Shown: in pieces, positions 22,596-31,582 of the stretch | How the letters are laid out: each line of letters begins with the position of its first letter | Position numbering within the stretch: position 1 is the stretch's first letter | NCBI RefSeq assembly: GCF_003583405.1 | Contig: NZ_QXEC01000038.1 | Span: forward strand, 1-35,628 | Reading direction: 5' to 3' | Length of the DNA stretch: 35,628 nt | Origin: Micromonospora radicis | GTDB taxonomy: Bacteria; Actinomycetota; Actinomycetes; Mycobacteriales; Micromonosporaceae | The notes under the pieces: model-generated | Database searches by the model: none | What the model was told of the DNA's origin: nothing | Seen by the model: the letters and a program-made list of their open reading frames with translations, nothing else | Translations under genes and position numbers: made by a program

Positions 22596-23825
22596 TTAGG
22601 CCGGGGGCCGGACAGCCACGCCGCGGATGACGAGGCTGAGGGAGAGGCGTTCGCTGATGCCGTCGAGGGTGAACGACTTGACGGTCTCGCCGGTGGCGCG
22701 GTCGTACTCCTTGAGTGTCACGGGCGTCTGGCGGTCGACGGGGTCACCGAGGGCGTAGATCGATTCGGGGGCGAACGCCACCTGGGCACCCTGAGGGCCG
22801 TAGCCGGTGGCGAAGCGGCGGGTGGTGACGCCGGTGGCGAGGTCGGTGGCCATGATGTCGCCCGCCGTGCCGAACCATTCGAGCTTGCCGTCGCGCAGCG
22901 AGCCGCTGTCGTAGCTGATGGCTTCCAGCTGCGTACGGTCGAGTGGTCGGCCGGCGTCGTCGACCAGCGGGCGCTCGGTGTACTTCCCGGTGGTGGTGTC
23001 CCAGGTGACGATCGCGGTGTGCGGCAACCCGTCGGCGTCCTGGTACGCGGAGAGGAACACGATCCTGCCCTGTTCGCAGGGTAGGTGGTGGACGATCGGG
23101 CCGGTGTCGAAGGCCGGGCGCCAGCCGATGACCTTCTCGTCGCCGTCCCCGACAGCTGGGTACAGCCGGGCGAGCATCTCGGGTTCCAGCTGTGGATCGG
23201 TGTGCGAGCGCAGCCCGGGCAGGGTGGCGGATTCGGCGGAGTGGGCGCCGGATTGTTGCGAGATGCCGTACACGACGCCGTCGCAGAGGGCGTTGGTGAA
23301 GTAGTTGCCCTCGACCCGGTAGCGCGTCGAGCCGGTTCCCGTCGTCGTCACCACCTGGTTGGCATAGCGCCCCTCCTCGGGTGACCCCTCGTTGTAGACG
23401 GCCACGAACCCCCCGCCGTCGGGCAGTGCGAAGGCGGCCTGTTGGAGGTCGGTCTTCGGGCTGGGGTACGTGGTCAGTCCGTCGTCGCCTAGTAGGTAGT
23501 CCTGTTCCTCGTCGGCGAAGGACAGGCCGGCCTCCGACCAGGTCAACCGGCCCAGGTCCATACCGCCGGTCTTGATGGTCCGGTAGCTGCCGTCCGGCTG
23601 CACGAGCACGACGTACGCCGGGTTCCGCTTGACGCTTGCGAAGGACTTGGCGTTGTTCTGTGGGCTGAGGTAGACGGCGAAGAAGGTGTCGCCCAGCCGT
23701 GCCTCGGCTGCGGCCAGCAGTCCGGCTTCGAGCTTGTTCTGCCCGGCCGGATCGTGCTCCGCCGAGCAGGCCGACAGCATCAGTGTGCAGGCGCCGACGA
23801 GGGCGAGGGCTTTCCGGAACGGCAT
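22596..23825 (-). CDS. secreted lipoprotein, probable beta-propeller, function unknown
   Basis: This 409-residue protein starts at ATG 23825 (MPFRKALALV). It has a lipoprotein signal peptide with lipobox LSAC, the Cys at residue 20 being the predicted lipid-modified residue. An upstream in-frame extension runs through a terminator hairpin and is rejected. The mature part has repeated beta-strand-like segments with aromatic and Gly/Asp turns (for example YVVLVQPDGSYRTIKTGG, HTAIVTWDTTTGKYTERPL, YDRATGETVKSFTL), suggesting a WD40/PQQ-like propeller. No enzyme motif is seen. It would be anchored to the outer face of the membrane. Confidence 0.8.
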   Translation of the reverse strand: MPFRKALALVGACTLMLSACSAEHDPAGQNKLEAGLLAAAEARLGDTFFAVYLSPQNNAKSFASVKRNPAYVVLVQPDGSYRTIKTGGMDLGRLTWSEAGLSFADEEQDYLLGDDGLTTYPSPKTDLQQAAFALPDGGGFVAVYNEGSPEEGRYANQVVTTTGTGSTRYRVEGNYFTNALCDGVVYGISQQSGAHSAESATLPGLRSHTDPQLEPEMLARLYPAVGDGDEKVIGWRPAFDTGPIVHHLPCEQGRIVFLSAYQDADGLPHTAIVTWDTTTGKYTERPLVDDAGRPLDRTQLEAISYDSGSLRDGKLEWFGTAGDIMATDLATGVTTRRFATGYGPQGAQVAFAPESIYALGDPVDRQTPVTLKEYDRATGETVKSFTLDGISERLSLSLVIRGVAVRPPA

Positions 23826-23845
23826 GTCGTGGTCTCCAGAGGGGG

Positions 23846-23882
23846 GTGTCGCGTGACCCCGTACGCCGGGGTCACGCGACAC
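23846..23882 (-). terminator. terminator of the papain-fold protein gene
   Basis: GTGTCGCGTGACCCCG (23846-23861) and CGGGGTCACGCGACAC (23867-23882) form a perfect 16-bp stem with a 5-nt loop. It lies 13 nt after the stop at 23896. It is the strongest hairpin in the window. Confidence 0.85.
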
Positions 23883-23895
23883 TGGATCGGCCAGG

Positions 23896-24741
23896 TCAGG
23901 AGGTACGGGTGTAGTACGTCACGGTCTTGGAGGAGCCCTTGATGTCGTTCGGGTAGACGGCGAAGGGGTCCCAGGACCAGGAGAGGTCGATGTTGGCGGT
24001 GGACTTCTTGTACGCCCGCCAGACCAGCTCCGAGCAGTTCAACTTGGTGGCCGACGACGTCTTGTTGAAGGCGAAGTTGCTGTCGTACGCCTTGTTGCGG
24101 AGATTGTTGTACGCGTAGTTCGCGGCGATGTCACGGTTGGTCTGGGTGGTACTCACGGACAGCTTGTAGACCGGAAGCTGCACGCGGTGGGTCGATGCGG
24201 AGACCGACCTGCTGTTCGTCGTGCCACCGGGGGCTTCGACCACGGTCGAGGTGTTGTAGTAGATGCCGACATGGTTGTGGACGACCTTGGCCGTGCGCGC
24301 CCAGGAGTGGAAGATGTCGCCCTTGTAGCGACCGCTGCCGAGGTTGACCACGCCGGGGCTGGTCGAGGAGCAGGCGATGGCGAACCCTGCCGGCTCCGGT
24401 TCCGGGTCGGGCAGGGGCTCGTCCTCGTCCGGAAGGCACGGATCCACCTCGACCGCCTCGTCGGCCTGGGCCAGAGCCTGGTCGAGCATCTCGTCGTAGC
24501 TGATCCCGAGTTCGACCGCAGCCTCTTCGAGCGCGGTCTGCATCTCCTCCTCGGTGGTGCCGGGGTTGAGTTCGACGAGCCGGATCAGTCGCCAGTCGCT
24601 GCCGTCGGCGGCGTGCGCCGGTGCGGCGACGGCGAACGTCATCGCCAGCGCCGCGACCACGGCGGCGAAGGTCCGCAGCACGCGTCGGGAGGTCAACATC
24701 GCCAGGGAGGACCACACGGCCCATCCCGAAGGATTCTTCAT
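23896..24741 (-). CDS. secreted permuted papain-fold (NlpC/P60-like, YiiX-type) protein
   Basis: The 281-residue product has a signal peptide (hydrophobic stretch about 22-42, likely cleavage after AHA at 44). An acidic helical linker and a Pro/Glu-rich segment (about 100-118) follow. The C-terminal domain has His157 (NHVGIYYN), Glu169 (VVEAPG) and Cys236 (LNCSELVWRAY). The order His before Cys is that of the permuted papain-like amidases (YiiX/YaeF group), which act on peptide, amide or lipid-linked substrates. Start ATG 24741 is uncertain; ATG 24699 also leaves a full signal peptide. Neither has a good ribosome site. The target, perhaps cell-wall peptide, is inferred. Confidence 0.8.
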   Translation of the reverse strand: MKNPSGWAVWSSLAMLTSRRVLRTFAAVVAALAMTFAVAAPAHAADGSDWRLIRLVELNPGTTEEEMQTALEEAAVELGISYDEMLDQALAQADEAVEVDPCLPDEDEPLPDPEPEPAGFAIACSSTSPGVVNLGSGRYKGDIFHSWARTAKVVHNHVGIYYNTSTVVEAPGGTTNSRSVSASTHRVQLPVYKLSVSTTQTNRDIAANYAYNNLRNKAYDSNFAFNKTSSATKLNCSELVWRAYKKSTANIDLSWSWDPFAVYPNDIKGSSKTVTYYTRTS

Positions 24742-25120
24742 GGCGGGGGACCGTAACGGAAGATTATTCGGCGGTCGACCCAGGACAGTGGACGCTTTCC
24801 GCCATCACGCCGACTTGAGCGACGTAACGAGCAATGATCATCCAACCTGGACAGATGGCGATCGAAGCGCACCGTCGAGTCGCCGGCGTGGCGCGCCGGC
24901 CTTGGGGTCGTCCGGCCGCGGAAGAGACCGCCGTCGCCGGCATTCACGCTGATCACGACATCGCGGACGGGCACACTCTGGCCGGCCCGACGGTCGAGCC
25001 GAGCCCCGGCAGCGGTGGGCGGGCCGCGGAGGGCAGACCCGACACCTGCTGACCGTTCGCCTAGATCATCTAGCCGAACGGTCACCGGCCGGGCACCGGT
25101 TCGGATCGGCGGTACCGGGC
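24742..25120. other. intergenic region, no gene supported
   Basis: This 379-bp gap lies between the leftward MOSC gene and the leftward papain-fold gene. Open frames exist on both strands but none shows protein-like composition or a ribosome site. The only notable structure is the palindrome at 25051-25083. Confidence 0.5.
25051..25083. repeat. 33-bp near-perfect palindrome
   Basis: GACCGTTCGCCTAGAT, a central C, and ATCTAGCCGAACGGTC are reverse complements with a single mismatch at the tenth base of each arm. It ends 37 bp after the MOSC gene stop on the minus strand. It may be a terminator, but the balanced base composition and near-absence of a loop are more like a repressor operator. Confidence 0.7.
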
Positions 25121-25768
25121 CTACCGGTGGGCGCGGCGGCGGGCTCGTTCCCGCTCTGCCTCGGGCAGGGCCGCGGCGGCCAGCAGCTGCGGCAGCAGGT
25201 CCGGTTCTACAGTCATGGCACGGAACGCGAACTCGACGGTCACCTGGTGGTCGGGGCGGTGCACGACCACGATCGGGTCGGCGGCGCGGAGCTGACCGGG
25301 CTCGATCACCCGCAGATACGCACCGGGGAGGGCGGCCCGGGTGAACCGCTTGATCCAGCCACGCTGCCCCAGCCAGTGCTGAAACGTCGAGCACGGGATC
25401 CGCGGCGAGGTGACCTCCAGTACGACGTCCGGCCCGATCCGCCAGCGTTCGCCGATCAGTGCCTGGTTGACGTCGAGGCCGACGGTGGTCAGGTTCTCCC
25501 CGAAGCCGCCGTTGCCGAGGGTGACGTCCAGCTCGGTCTCCCAGCCGTCCAGGTCCTCCCGGGCGTAGGCGTACACGGCCTGGTCGGTGCCGCCGTGGTG
25601 TTTCACGTCGTAGACCCGGTCGCCGACCAGGCCGACCTCGCCGGTGCCCTTGGGGCCGGGCACGACGACGGTGACCGGGCCGTCGACCGGCCGCTTGTCG
25701 ATGCCGGTCAGCCCGCCCTTGGCCGGGTTGGACCGCGGCCTACCCACGTTCACGGAAAGCACCTGCAT
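25121..25768 (-). CDS. MOSC-domain protein (YiiM-like)
   Basis: This 215-residue protein of the MOSC family relates to the molybdenum-cofactor sulfurase C-terminal domain and YiiM. Visible motifs are DVKHHGGTDQAVYAYA (about 54-69), FGENLTTVGLDV (about 89-100) and SPRIPC (121-126). Cys126 is the conserved cysteine, thought to carry sulfur or contact the molybdenum cofactor. YiiM-type proteins take part in reduction of N-hydroxylated compounds. Start ATG 25768 gives the family's usual MQVLSVNVG; the frame upstream is non-coding in character. No molybdenum gene is nearby. Confidence 0.9.
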   Translation of the reverse strand: MQVLSVNVGRPRSNPAKGGLTGIDKRPVDGPVTVVVPGPKGTGEVGLVGDRVYDVKHHGGTDQAVYAYAREDLDGWETELDVTLGNGGFGENLTTVGLDVNQALIGERWRIGPDVVLEVTSPRIPCSTFQHWLGQRGWIKRFTRAALPGAYLRVIEPGQLRAADPIVVVHRPDHQVTVEFAFRAMTVEPDLLPQLLAAAALPEAERERARRRAHR

Positions 25769-26028
25769 CCCATGACGGTACGTCGGGGCGGCCGGTGTCG
25801 GCGACCACGATCGGTCGCGGGCAGGTCGGACGCGGCGAGGAGCGGCGGCGACCTGCTCGATCGCTGCCCGGCCCACCCGTGCAGACCCGATGGGCGCCGC
25901 CGCCCGCGAACTGCTCGATCGACCGACTGCATCCATAATCTTGAATGAATAGGTACCATCCTGGGAACCGTCGAGGCCCCGGCCCGAGGGCCACCGCCCG
26001 CCGCAGGGGCCGCCAGGAGGAGGAACCG

Positions 26029-27234
26029 ATGCCACTCCCCCGTCCGTACCGGCGAGGGCCGGCCGCCATCCGCGGACCGCTCACCGCCGTGCTCACCGCG
26101 GCCGTCGTGGTCGCGCTCACCGGTGGGTCCGCCGCCGCGTCGACCACCGGTGAGATCCGGTACGCCGACGCACCGACCGCCCTCGCCGGCAGCTACCTCG
26201 TGGTGCTCAAGGACCAACCGGCCGAGGCCACCGCGCAGCGGCTGGCCGCCCGGTACGCGGGCCGGGTCGAGCGGGTCTTCACCGACGCCCTGCCCGGCTT
26301 CGAGGTACGCCTGCCCGAACGCGCCGCCCGCCGACTGGCCGCCGACCCGACGGTCGCCTACGTGGAGCAGAACCGGACCGTCACGCTGACCGTGCCCGGT
26401 GTGCAGGACAACCCGCCTTCCTGGGGCCTGGACCGGATCGACCAGCGGTACCTGCCCCTCGACGGCCGGTACGCCTACCCGAACACCGCGCCGAACGTGC
26501 ACGCGTACGTCATCGACACCGGCATCCGGGCCAGCCACGGTGACTTCGGCGGCCGGGTCGGCACCGGTGTCGACCTGGTCGACGGCCTACCAGCCGACGA
26601 CTGCAACGGGCACGGCACCCACCTGGCCGGCACCGTCGGCGGCACCCGGCACGGGGTGGCCAAGCGGGTCCGGCTTCACCCGGTGCGGGTGCTCAACTGC
26701 GCGGGCAGCGCCAGCGTCGCCCAGGTGGTCGCCGGGGTGGACTGGGTGACCGCCAACGCGGCCCGGCCGGCGGTGGCGTTGCTGGCGCTCGGCGGTGCGG
26801 CGAGCACCGCGCTCGACATGGCGGTGACCAACTCGATCAACTCGGGGGTGACCTACGTGGTGACCGCCGGCAGCTCGAACAGCAACGCCTGCACCACCTC
26901 GCCCGGCCGGGTGCCGGCCGCCCTCACCGTCGCCGGCACCACCGCCACCGACGCCCGTTCACCGTCCGGCAACTACGGCTCCTGCCTGGACCTGTACGCG
27001 CCCGGGGCGAACATCACCTCGACCTGGCACACCGGTGACACGGCGACGGCGACCCTCAGCGGCGGCTCGACGGCCGCCGCGCACGTCGCCGGCTGCGCCG
27101 CCCTCGCCCTGCAGGCCAACCCGACCTGGAGCCCCGCCCAGGTGGCCGCGTACCTGGTCGGCCGGGCCACCGTGGGCGTGGTCGGCGCAGTGCCCGGCGG
27201 CACCGCGAACCGGCTGCTCTACTGCGGCCCCTGA
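26029..27234 (+). CDS. secreted S8 (subtilisin/proteinase K-like) serine peptidase, possibly altered activity
   Basis: This 401-residue protein is preceded by CAGGAGGAGG and has a signal peptide (about 1-38). An inhibitor-I9 propeptide (about 54-120) and an S8 catalytic domain follow. Catalytic residues are Asp163 (VIDTGI), His195 (DCNGHGTH) and Ser347. Several positions depart from the family: the oxyanion-hole Asn of the usual AAGN is Ser282 (TAGSSNSN), the usual GTSMAxPHVAG is GGSTAAAHVAG, and the usual SLGG is ALGG. Cysteines at 192, 224 and 288 suggest disulfides. It is probably secreted. Reduced or specialised activity is inferred from the substitutions. Confidence 0.9.
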   Translation: MPLPRPYRRGPAAIRGPLTAVLTAAVVVALTGGSAAASTTGEIRYADAPTALAGSYLVVLKDQPAEATAQRLAARYAGRVERVFTDALPGFEVRLPERAARRLAADPTVAYVEQNRTVTLTVPGVQDNPPSWGLDRIDQRYLPLDGRYAYPNTAPNVHAYVIDTGIRASHGDFGGRVGTGVDLVDGLPADDCNGHGTHLAGTVGGTRHGVAKRVRLHPVRVLNCAGSASVAQVVAGVDWVTANAARPAVALLALGGAASTALDMAVTNSINSGVTYVVTAGSSNSNACTTSPGRVPAALTVAGTTATDARSPSGNYGSCLDLYAPGANITSTWHTGDTATATLSGGSTAAAHVAGCAALALQANPTWSPAQVAAYLVGRATVGVVGAVPGGTANRLLYCGP

Positions 27235-27320
27235 CCCGACCGGACGTCGATCCGTTCGCGGTCACGGATGAACCGGCGTCGGCGGGGTATGTAACGCCGT
27301 CCTGGTGGAGTGACGACCTT

Positions 27321-27342
27321 CCGGTCGCGGTGCCGCGACCGG
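27321..27342. terminator. bidirectional hairpin terminator
   Basis: CCGGTCGCGG, TG, CCGCGACCGG is a perfect 10-bp-arm hairpin in the 157-bp gap between the convergent peptidase and membrane-protein genes. It can serve both strands. Confidence 0.75.
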
Positions 27343-27391
27343 TCCCGCCGGGCGGGTCGACCCTGCGGGCCGATCCGCCCGGCGACTCGAC

Positions 27392-27931
27392 TCAGGTGGT
27401 CAGCCAGTTCCAGGCGTCCATGATCCATTGGGTCTGTTGCAGGTAGGCGATGCCCAGCCCGGTCAGGAAGACCGCGGTGACCAGGTGGGCTCCGCGGGCG
27501 CTACGCCGCACCCGGCCGAGCTGCCGCTCCAGCACCACCCGGCCGAGCAGCCGGGTCAACGCGAAGAGCCCCGCACCCACCAGCAGGCTCAGAACGAAGA
27601 TCAGGAACGGTCCGGCGAGTTCGCCGCCGCCGGAGATGGCCCAGATCCCCCAGCACACGAAGGCGAACAGCGCCCCCGCCGCGCTCCACTCGCCGCCCTT
27701 GCGCAGCTGCGCCACGTGCCAGCTCAACGGCCGGCGGGGCGCGGGCTCCCCCGGCCAGCCGGTGCCGGTCGGTACGTGCTCCACCGCCGGGAAGGGTTCG
27801 GTACGCGGCGCGGTGGACCCGACCGAGGCCACTCCACGCCGGAACGGGTCGCGCTGCGGCGGTATCCCGGCATCGGACTGCGGCGGCACCTCCACGGTCC
27901 GCTCCGCCCACGGCTGCGTCTGGTCGGCCAT
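27392..27931 (-). CDS. membrane protein with disordered N-terminus, function unknown
   Basis: This 179-residue protein starts at ATG 27931 after GGGGGAGGGAAACG. The first 65 residues are hydrophilic and Pro-rich. Three helices follow, at about 84-100 (AAGALFAFVCWGIWAI), 107-128 (GPFLIFVLSLLVGAGLFALT) and 148-165 (AHLVTAVFLTGLGIAYL), with a basic loop between the second and third. It is divergent from the Eis-like gene. No known family is recognised; similar three-helix proteins are frequent in actinomycetes. Confidence 0.75.
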   Translation of the reverse strand: MADQTQPWAERTVEVPPQSDAGIPPQRDPFRRGVASVGSTAPRTEPFPAVEHVPTGTGWPGEPAPRRPLSWHVAQLRKGGEWSAAGALFAFVCWGIWAISGGGELAGPFLIFVLSLLVGAGLFALTRLLGRVVLERQLGRVRRSARGAHLVTAVFLTGLGIAYLQQTQWIMDAWNWLTT

Positions 27932-28043
27932 CTCGTTTCCCTCCCCCTGGACCCGCGGCGCACGCGACCGCCGCCGGACACTTCGAGGGTAGCCAGCCGG
28001 CAAATCGGTCGCCGCACCCGCGTCGATCGGATAGACACGACCG

Positions 28044-29273
28044 GTGACCACCTCCCCGCTGCCGATCCAGACCGCCCGCGCCGAAGACTTCGACGAGATG
28101 GGGCGACTCCTCAACCTGCTGTTCCATCACGGCCTGGAACCCGAGGCACACGAGACCGAACGGGCGATCTTCGAACCGGAACGCGGCCTGCTGATCCGCG
28201 ACGGTACCGAGCTGGTCGCCACGGCCGCAGCGTTCACCCGGGCTCTCGGTGTGCCCGGCGGCTCGGTGCCGGCGGCGCACGTCAGCATGGTCGGCGTGGC
28301 GCCCACCCACCGGCGGCGCGGCCTGCTCAACGCGCTGATGCGGCGCCAGCTGCGCGACATCCGTCAGGCCGGCGAACCGGTCGCGGTGCTCTGGGCCAGC
28401 GAGGGCCGGATCTACCCCCGGTTCGGCTACGGACTGGCCGCGCAGCGCCTGCAGATCACCGGTGACACCAACGAGCTACGGCTACCCGCACCCACCGGCG
28501 ACGAGGGCCGGCTCCGGCTGGACCGTCCGACCGAACGCCTCGCCGACCTCGCCCGGATCCACGACCGGGTCGGCGCCGACCGCCCAGGCTGGTCCGCCCG
28601 CGACGACCGGTGGTGGCGCTACGTGCTGGTCGACCCGGAGTCGCAGCGCGATGGCGCCACCGAACGGCGGGTGGTGCTGCACGAAGGCCCCGACGGCGTC
28701 GACGGGTACGGCCTGTTCCGCACCAAGGCACAGTGGGAGGGCACCGGCCCGAGGGGTCTCACCACCGTCGACGAGGTGGTGACCAGCAGCGCGGCCGGAT
28801 ACCGGGCGATCTGGCGGATGCTGCTCTCGATCGACCTGGCCCGGCGGGTGTCCTTCCTACGGGCGGCGGTGGACGAGCCCCTGCTCCGGCTGGTCGACGA
28901 GCCACGCCGGCTCGGCCCGCAGCTGGTCGACGCGCTGTGGGTACGCCTGGTGGACGTGCCGGCGGCGCTGGCCGCGCGACGCTACGCCACCGACGTCGAC
29001 GTAGTCGTCGAGGTCACCGACGACCTGTTGCCGGAGAACACCGGCCGGTGGCGGTTGCAGGGCGGGCCGAAGACAGCCAGCTGCGTACCCGCGACCGGCC
29101 CCGCCGACCTGGCCTGCGACGTACGCTGCCTCGGCGAACTGTTCCTCGGCGGCACCGGCCTCACCACGCTGGCCGACACCGGCCGGCTGCGCGAACTACG
29201 CCCCGGCGCGCTGGCCCACGCCGGCCCCGCCTTCGGCTGGCACCGCGCCCCTTCCGCCCTGGAGGTGTTCTGA
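28044..29273 (+). CDS. Eis-family GNAT N-acetyltransferase
   Basis: This 409-residue protein has the size and layout of Eis: an N-terminal GNAT domain, a second GNAT-like domain and a C-terminal sterol-carrier-like domain. The acetyl-CoA loop is VGVAPTHRRRGLL (83-95). Tyr129 in PRFGYG corresponds to the general acid of mycobacterial Eis, and the C-terminal Phe409 carboxylate, also catalytic in Eis, is present. Family members acetylate amines on aminoglycosides, polyamines or proteins, in the cytoplasm as hexamers. The natural substrate here is unknown. Start GTG 28044 fits the family. Confidence 0.92.
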   Translation: MTTSPLPIQTARAEDFDEMGRLLNLLFHHGLEPEAHETERAIFEPERGLLIRDGTELVATAAAFTRALGVPGGSVPAAHVSMVGVAPTHRRRGLLNALMRRQLRDIRQAGEPVAVLWASEGRIYPRFGYGLAAQRLQITGDTNELRLPAPTGDEGRLRLDRPTERLADLARIHDRVGADRPGWSARDDRWWRYVLVDPESQRDGATERRVVLHEGPDGVDGYGLFRTKAQWEGTGPRGLTTVDEVVTSSAAGYRAIWRMLLSIDLARRVSFLRAAVDEPLLRLVDEPRRLGPQLVDALWVRLVDVPAALAARRYATDVDVVVEVTDDLLPENTGRWRLQGGPKTASCVPATGPADLACDVRCLGELFLGGTGLTTLADTGRLRELRPGALAHAGPAFGWHRAPSALEVF

Positions 29274-29379
29274 CCTGCCCGCTTCCGGCCCGCCCGGCAG
29301 CTGCCGGTCCGGCCCGCCCGGGCCGTAGGTGGACGAAGAGGTCGACCGCGGGCACCCGAGCGGGGGTACCGTCGGGGGC

Positions 29380-29703
29380 GTGGCGGACGAGGCACGGCGA
29401 CGACGGCGACACCGGCACCCGGGCGGGCAGGACGGCGGCGCGGAGGCGGGCGCCGCCGCGTCCACCTCGGGGGTGCACGACGGCGCCGAACCGCCCCGCG
29501 GGCGGCGCAACGGCAACGCCGACGAGGGCGAGCGTGGGCTACGCGGGCTGGTCGGCGCCGGCTCGTCACAGGTGAGCGTCACCGCGGCCATGCGGGCCCG
29601 AGACGCGGCCCGCCCCACCGAGGAGGAGCTGGCCGAGGCGGCGGCGCGGATCGTCGTGGTACGCCGCAACTGGACCCCCCGCGACGAGCTGCCCCGCCGC
29701 TGA
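29380..29703 (+). CDS. small charged protein, function unknown
   Basis: The 107-residue reading from GTG 29380 begins with an Arg/His-rich low-complexity stretch and a Gly/Ala-rich region. It ends in an ordered segment: VTAAMRARDAARPTEEEL, then AEAAARIVVVRRNWTPRDEL. This last part looks like a genuine folded motif with a helix and a strand. A start 51 nt upstream is also open. It lies between the Eis-like gene and the convergent rpiB, with 26 bp to the latter. No membrane segment or known family is seen. Confidence 0.6.
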   Translation: MADEARRRRRHRHPGGQDGGAEAGAAASTSGVHDGAEPPRGRRNGNADEGERGLRGLVGAGSSQVSVTAAMRARDAARPTEEELAEAAARIVVVRRNWTPRDELPRR

Positions 29704-29729
29704 CCCCGGCGGCCGAAGCCACCCTCGGA

Positions 29730-30197
29730 TCAGGGCAGGTCGGGCAGCCGGCGGGTCTGCTCGTACTCGGCGACCTGGGCGATCCGGCGGGCGTGCCGCT
29801 CGTTGCCGGAGAAGCCGGTGGTCAGGAACGCCTCGACGATGGCGGTGGCCTCGTCGAGGGTGTGCTGGCGGGCACCGACCGCGACCACGTTGGCGTCGTT
29901 GTGCTGCCGGCCCAGTTGTGCCGTCTCGACGCTCCAGGCCAGGGCCGCCCGTACCCCGGCGACCTTGTTGGCGGCGATCTGCTCGCCGTTGCCCGAGCCG
30001 CCGATCACCACGCCCAGGCTGCCCGGGTCGGCCACCACCCGAGTGCCGGCGTGCAGGCAGAAGGCCGGGTAGTCGTCGTCCGGGTCGTAGGCGTGCGGGC
30101 CCACGTCGACCACCTCGTAGCCCTGCTTGGCGAGGTGGTTGGCCAGGTGCACCTTCAGCTCGAAACCGGCGTGGTCGGATCCCAGGTAGACGCGCAT
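29730..30197 (-). CDS. rpiB: ribose-5-phosphate isomerase B
   Basis: RpiB interconverts ribose 5-phosphate and ribulose 5-phosphate in the pentose phosphate pathway. This 155-residue protein has SDHAGFELK (7-15) for substrate binding and GGSGNGEQIAANKVAG (66-81). Glu72 stands where E. coli RpiB has the catalytic Cys, as in the Mycobacterium tuberculosis enzyme, where this Glu is the proposed base. His/Arg residues for phosphate binding (GRQHNDANV, NERHARRI) are present. The length and start ATG 30197 match the family. Confidence 0.96.
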   Translation of the reverse strand: MRVYLGSDHAGFELKVHLANHLAKQGYEVVDVGPHAYDPDDDYPAFCLHAGTRVVADPGSLGVVIGGSGNGEQIAANKVAGVRAALAWSVETAQLGRQHNDANVVAVGARQHTLDEATAIVEAFLTTGFSGNERHARRIAQVAEYEQTRRLPDLP

Positions 30198-30266
30198 ACC
30201 GCGCAGTCTGTCAGGCCCGTCCCGCCCGGCACCGTGGGGGCGGCGTCGGACGGGACGAACACCACG

Positions 30267-31472
30267 TCAGGCCGGGTCGGGCAGTTCGGCGGCGACCAGG
30301 CCGCCGCGGGCCTTGGGGGTGAACCAGGTGCTCTTGCGCGGCATCTTCTCCCGGGCCAGGTTCACCGCCACGAAGTCGTCGACGGTCACCGGCGCGATGA
30401 GGATCGCCAGTTCGGCCCGACCGGCCTCGACCTCACCGGCCAGCCAGCTCGCCGGGTAGTCACCGCCGACGTAGGTGATCCGCTTGTCGCCCGGATCCAG
30501 CCCCAGCGCGTCGCGCAGCAGCAGCCGCTCGACCAGGGCGTGGTCGAGGTTCTCCAACCGGCTCGGGCCGGTGTGCGGCAGCGTCACCGCGTACGCCTGG
30601 CCGGGCAGCTGGAGCACGACGGTGCCGCCGGTCGCCGGCACCCGCACCGGCGCGTCGACGGCGGTGACCTGCGCACCGGCGGCGCGCAGCCGGTCCAACA
30701 GCTCGGCTGGCGTGGTCGGCAGCTCGCTGACCAGGCGGTTGTACGGCTGGATAGCCACCGAGGCGGGCGTGGTGACCACCGCCAGGAACCGGGGCAGCTG
30801 CCCGGTCTGGGCGGCCAGGCTGCGGTGGTTGCCGTCGGCCACGACCAGCTCGCCGCCGCCGGCCAGCGCGGTCAGTTCGTCCTGCTCCGGGCCGGGCCCG
30901 ACCAGCCAGATCGCGTGCGTACGCCCGGCCTGGTCGGTGTCGGTCGCGGCGGGTGCGCCGGCCGTGTCGGTGGCCGAGGCGAGCGCGGCGTGCAGTTCGT
31001 CGCCGCGTCCGGTCTGCAACAGCAGCACGGGCGAGAGCAGGTGACCCAGCGCACCGGCCAGGGCGACCCGCTCACGCACCTTGGCGATGAAGACGTCCTC
31101 GTTGCGGATCACCAGGCCGGGTTCGTCGGCCCGGGTGGAGATCTGGTCGGTGTCGACCATGGCGAAGATGCCGTACGCCGGTGGCTCGCCGGGGGCGGTG
31201 ATCCGGTACAGCACCACCACCTGCTCGGCCGGGGTGTAGCTGCCATCGGCCTTCGCCTCGGCCAGCCGGCCCACCGCGTCCGGCAGCGCGTCGAGGAAGG
31301 ACTTGCCGAGGCTCTCCGGAGCCCGGTGCGGCATCTCGATGCCGAGGGCACTGTGCGGATTCGCCTCGATGATCGCGGTGATCTCCGCGTCGTCGGCGAA
31401 CTCGTCGTAGTTCTGCGCTCCGGTGCCGCCAGTGGTGATCCAGGCCCGGGTGATCGGGTGCACGACCGTCAT
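30267..31472 (-). CDS. DUF1015 family protein
   Basis: This 401-residue cytoplasmic protein fits DUF1015 in length and in motifs such as HPITRAWI at the start, SALGIEMPHRAPES (about 62-75), VADGNHRSLAAQ (about 210-221) and ITYVGGDYPA late in the protein. The DGNHR motif is a hallmark of the family, whose biochemical role is not established. ATG 31472 is chosen because the 38 upstream in-frame residues are low complexity. It lies 69 bp upstream of rpiB on the same strand, so they may be co-transcribed. Confidence 0.88.
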   Translation of the reverse strand: MTVVHPITRAWITTGGTGAQNYDEFADDAEITAIIEANPHSALGIEMPHRAPESLGKSFLDALPDAVGRLAEAKADGSYTPAEQVVVLYRITAPGEPPAYGIFAMVDTDQISTRADEPGLVIRNEDVFIAKVRERVALAGALGHLLSPVLLLQTGRGDELHAALASATDTAGAPAATDTDQAGRTHAIWLVGPGPEQDELTALAGGGELVVADGNHRSLAAQTGQLPRFLAVVTTPASVAIQPYNRLVSELPTTPAELLDRLRAAGAQVTAVDAPVRVPATGGTVVLQLPGQAYAVTLPHTGPSRLENLDHALVERLLLRDALGLDPGDKRITYVGGDYPASWLAGEVEAGRAELAILIAPVTVDDFVAVNLAREKMPRKSTWFTPKARGGLVAAELPDPA

Positions 31473-31582
31473 GACCGATGACGCTACCGCCGTCCGAACC
31501 GGCGCCGTAGCCGGACCCGCCCCAGCCCACCTGCTGAAAGGAAGGGCGCGCCCTGGCAACACCTGCGGTAGCGGGGCCCTCG

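Noticed and set aside
24738..25394. 218-codon open frame on the minus strand
   Set aside because: It overlaps the MOSC gene in another frame, runs through the 33-bp palindrome and has Arg/Pro-rich non-protein composition.
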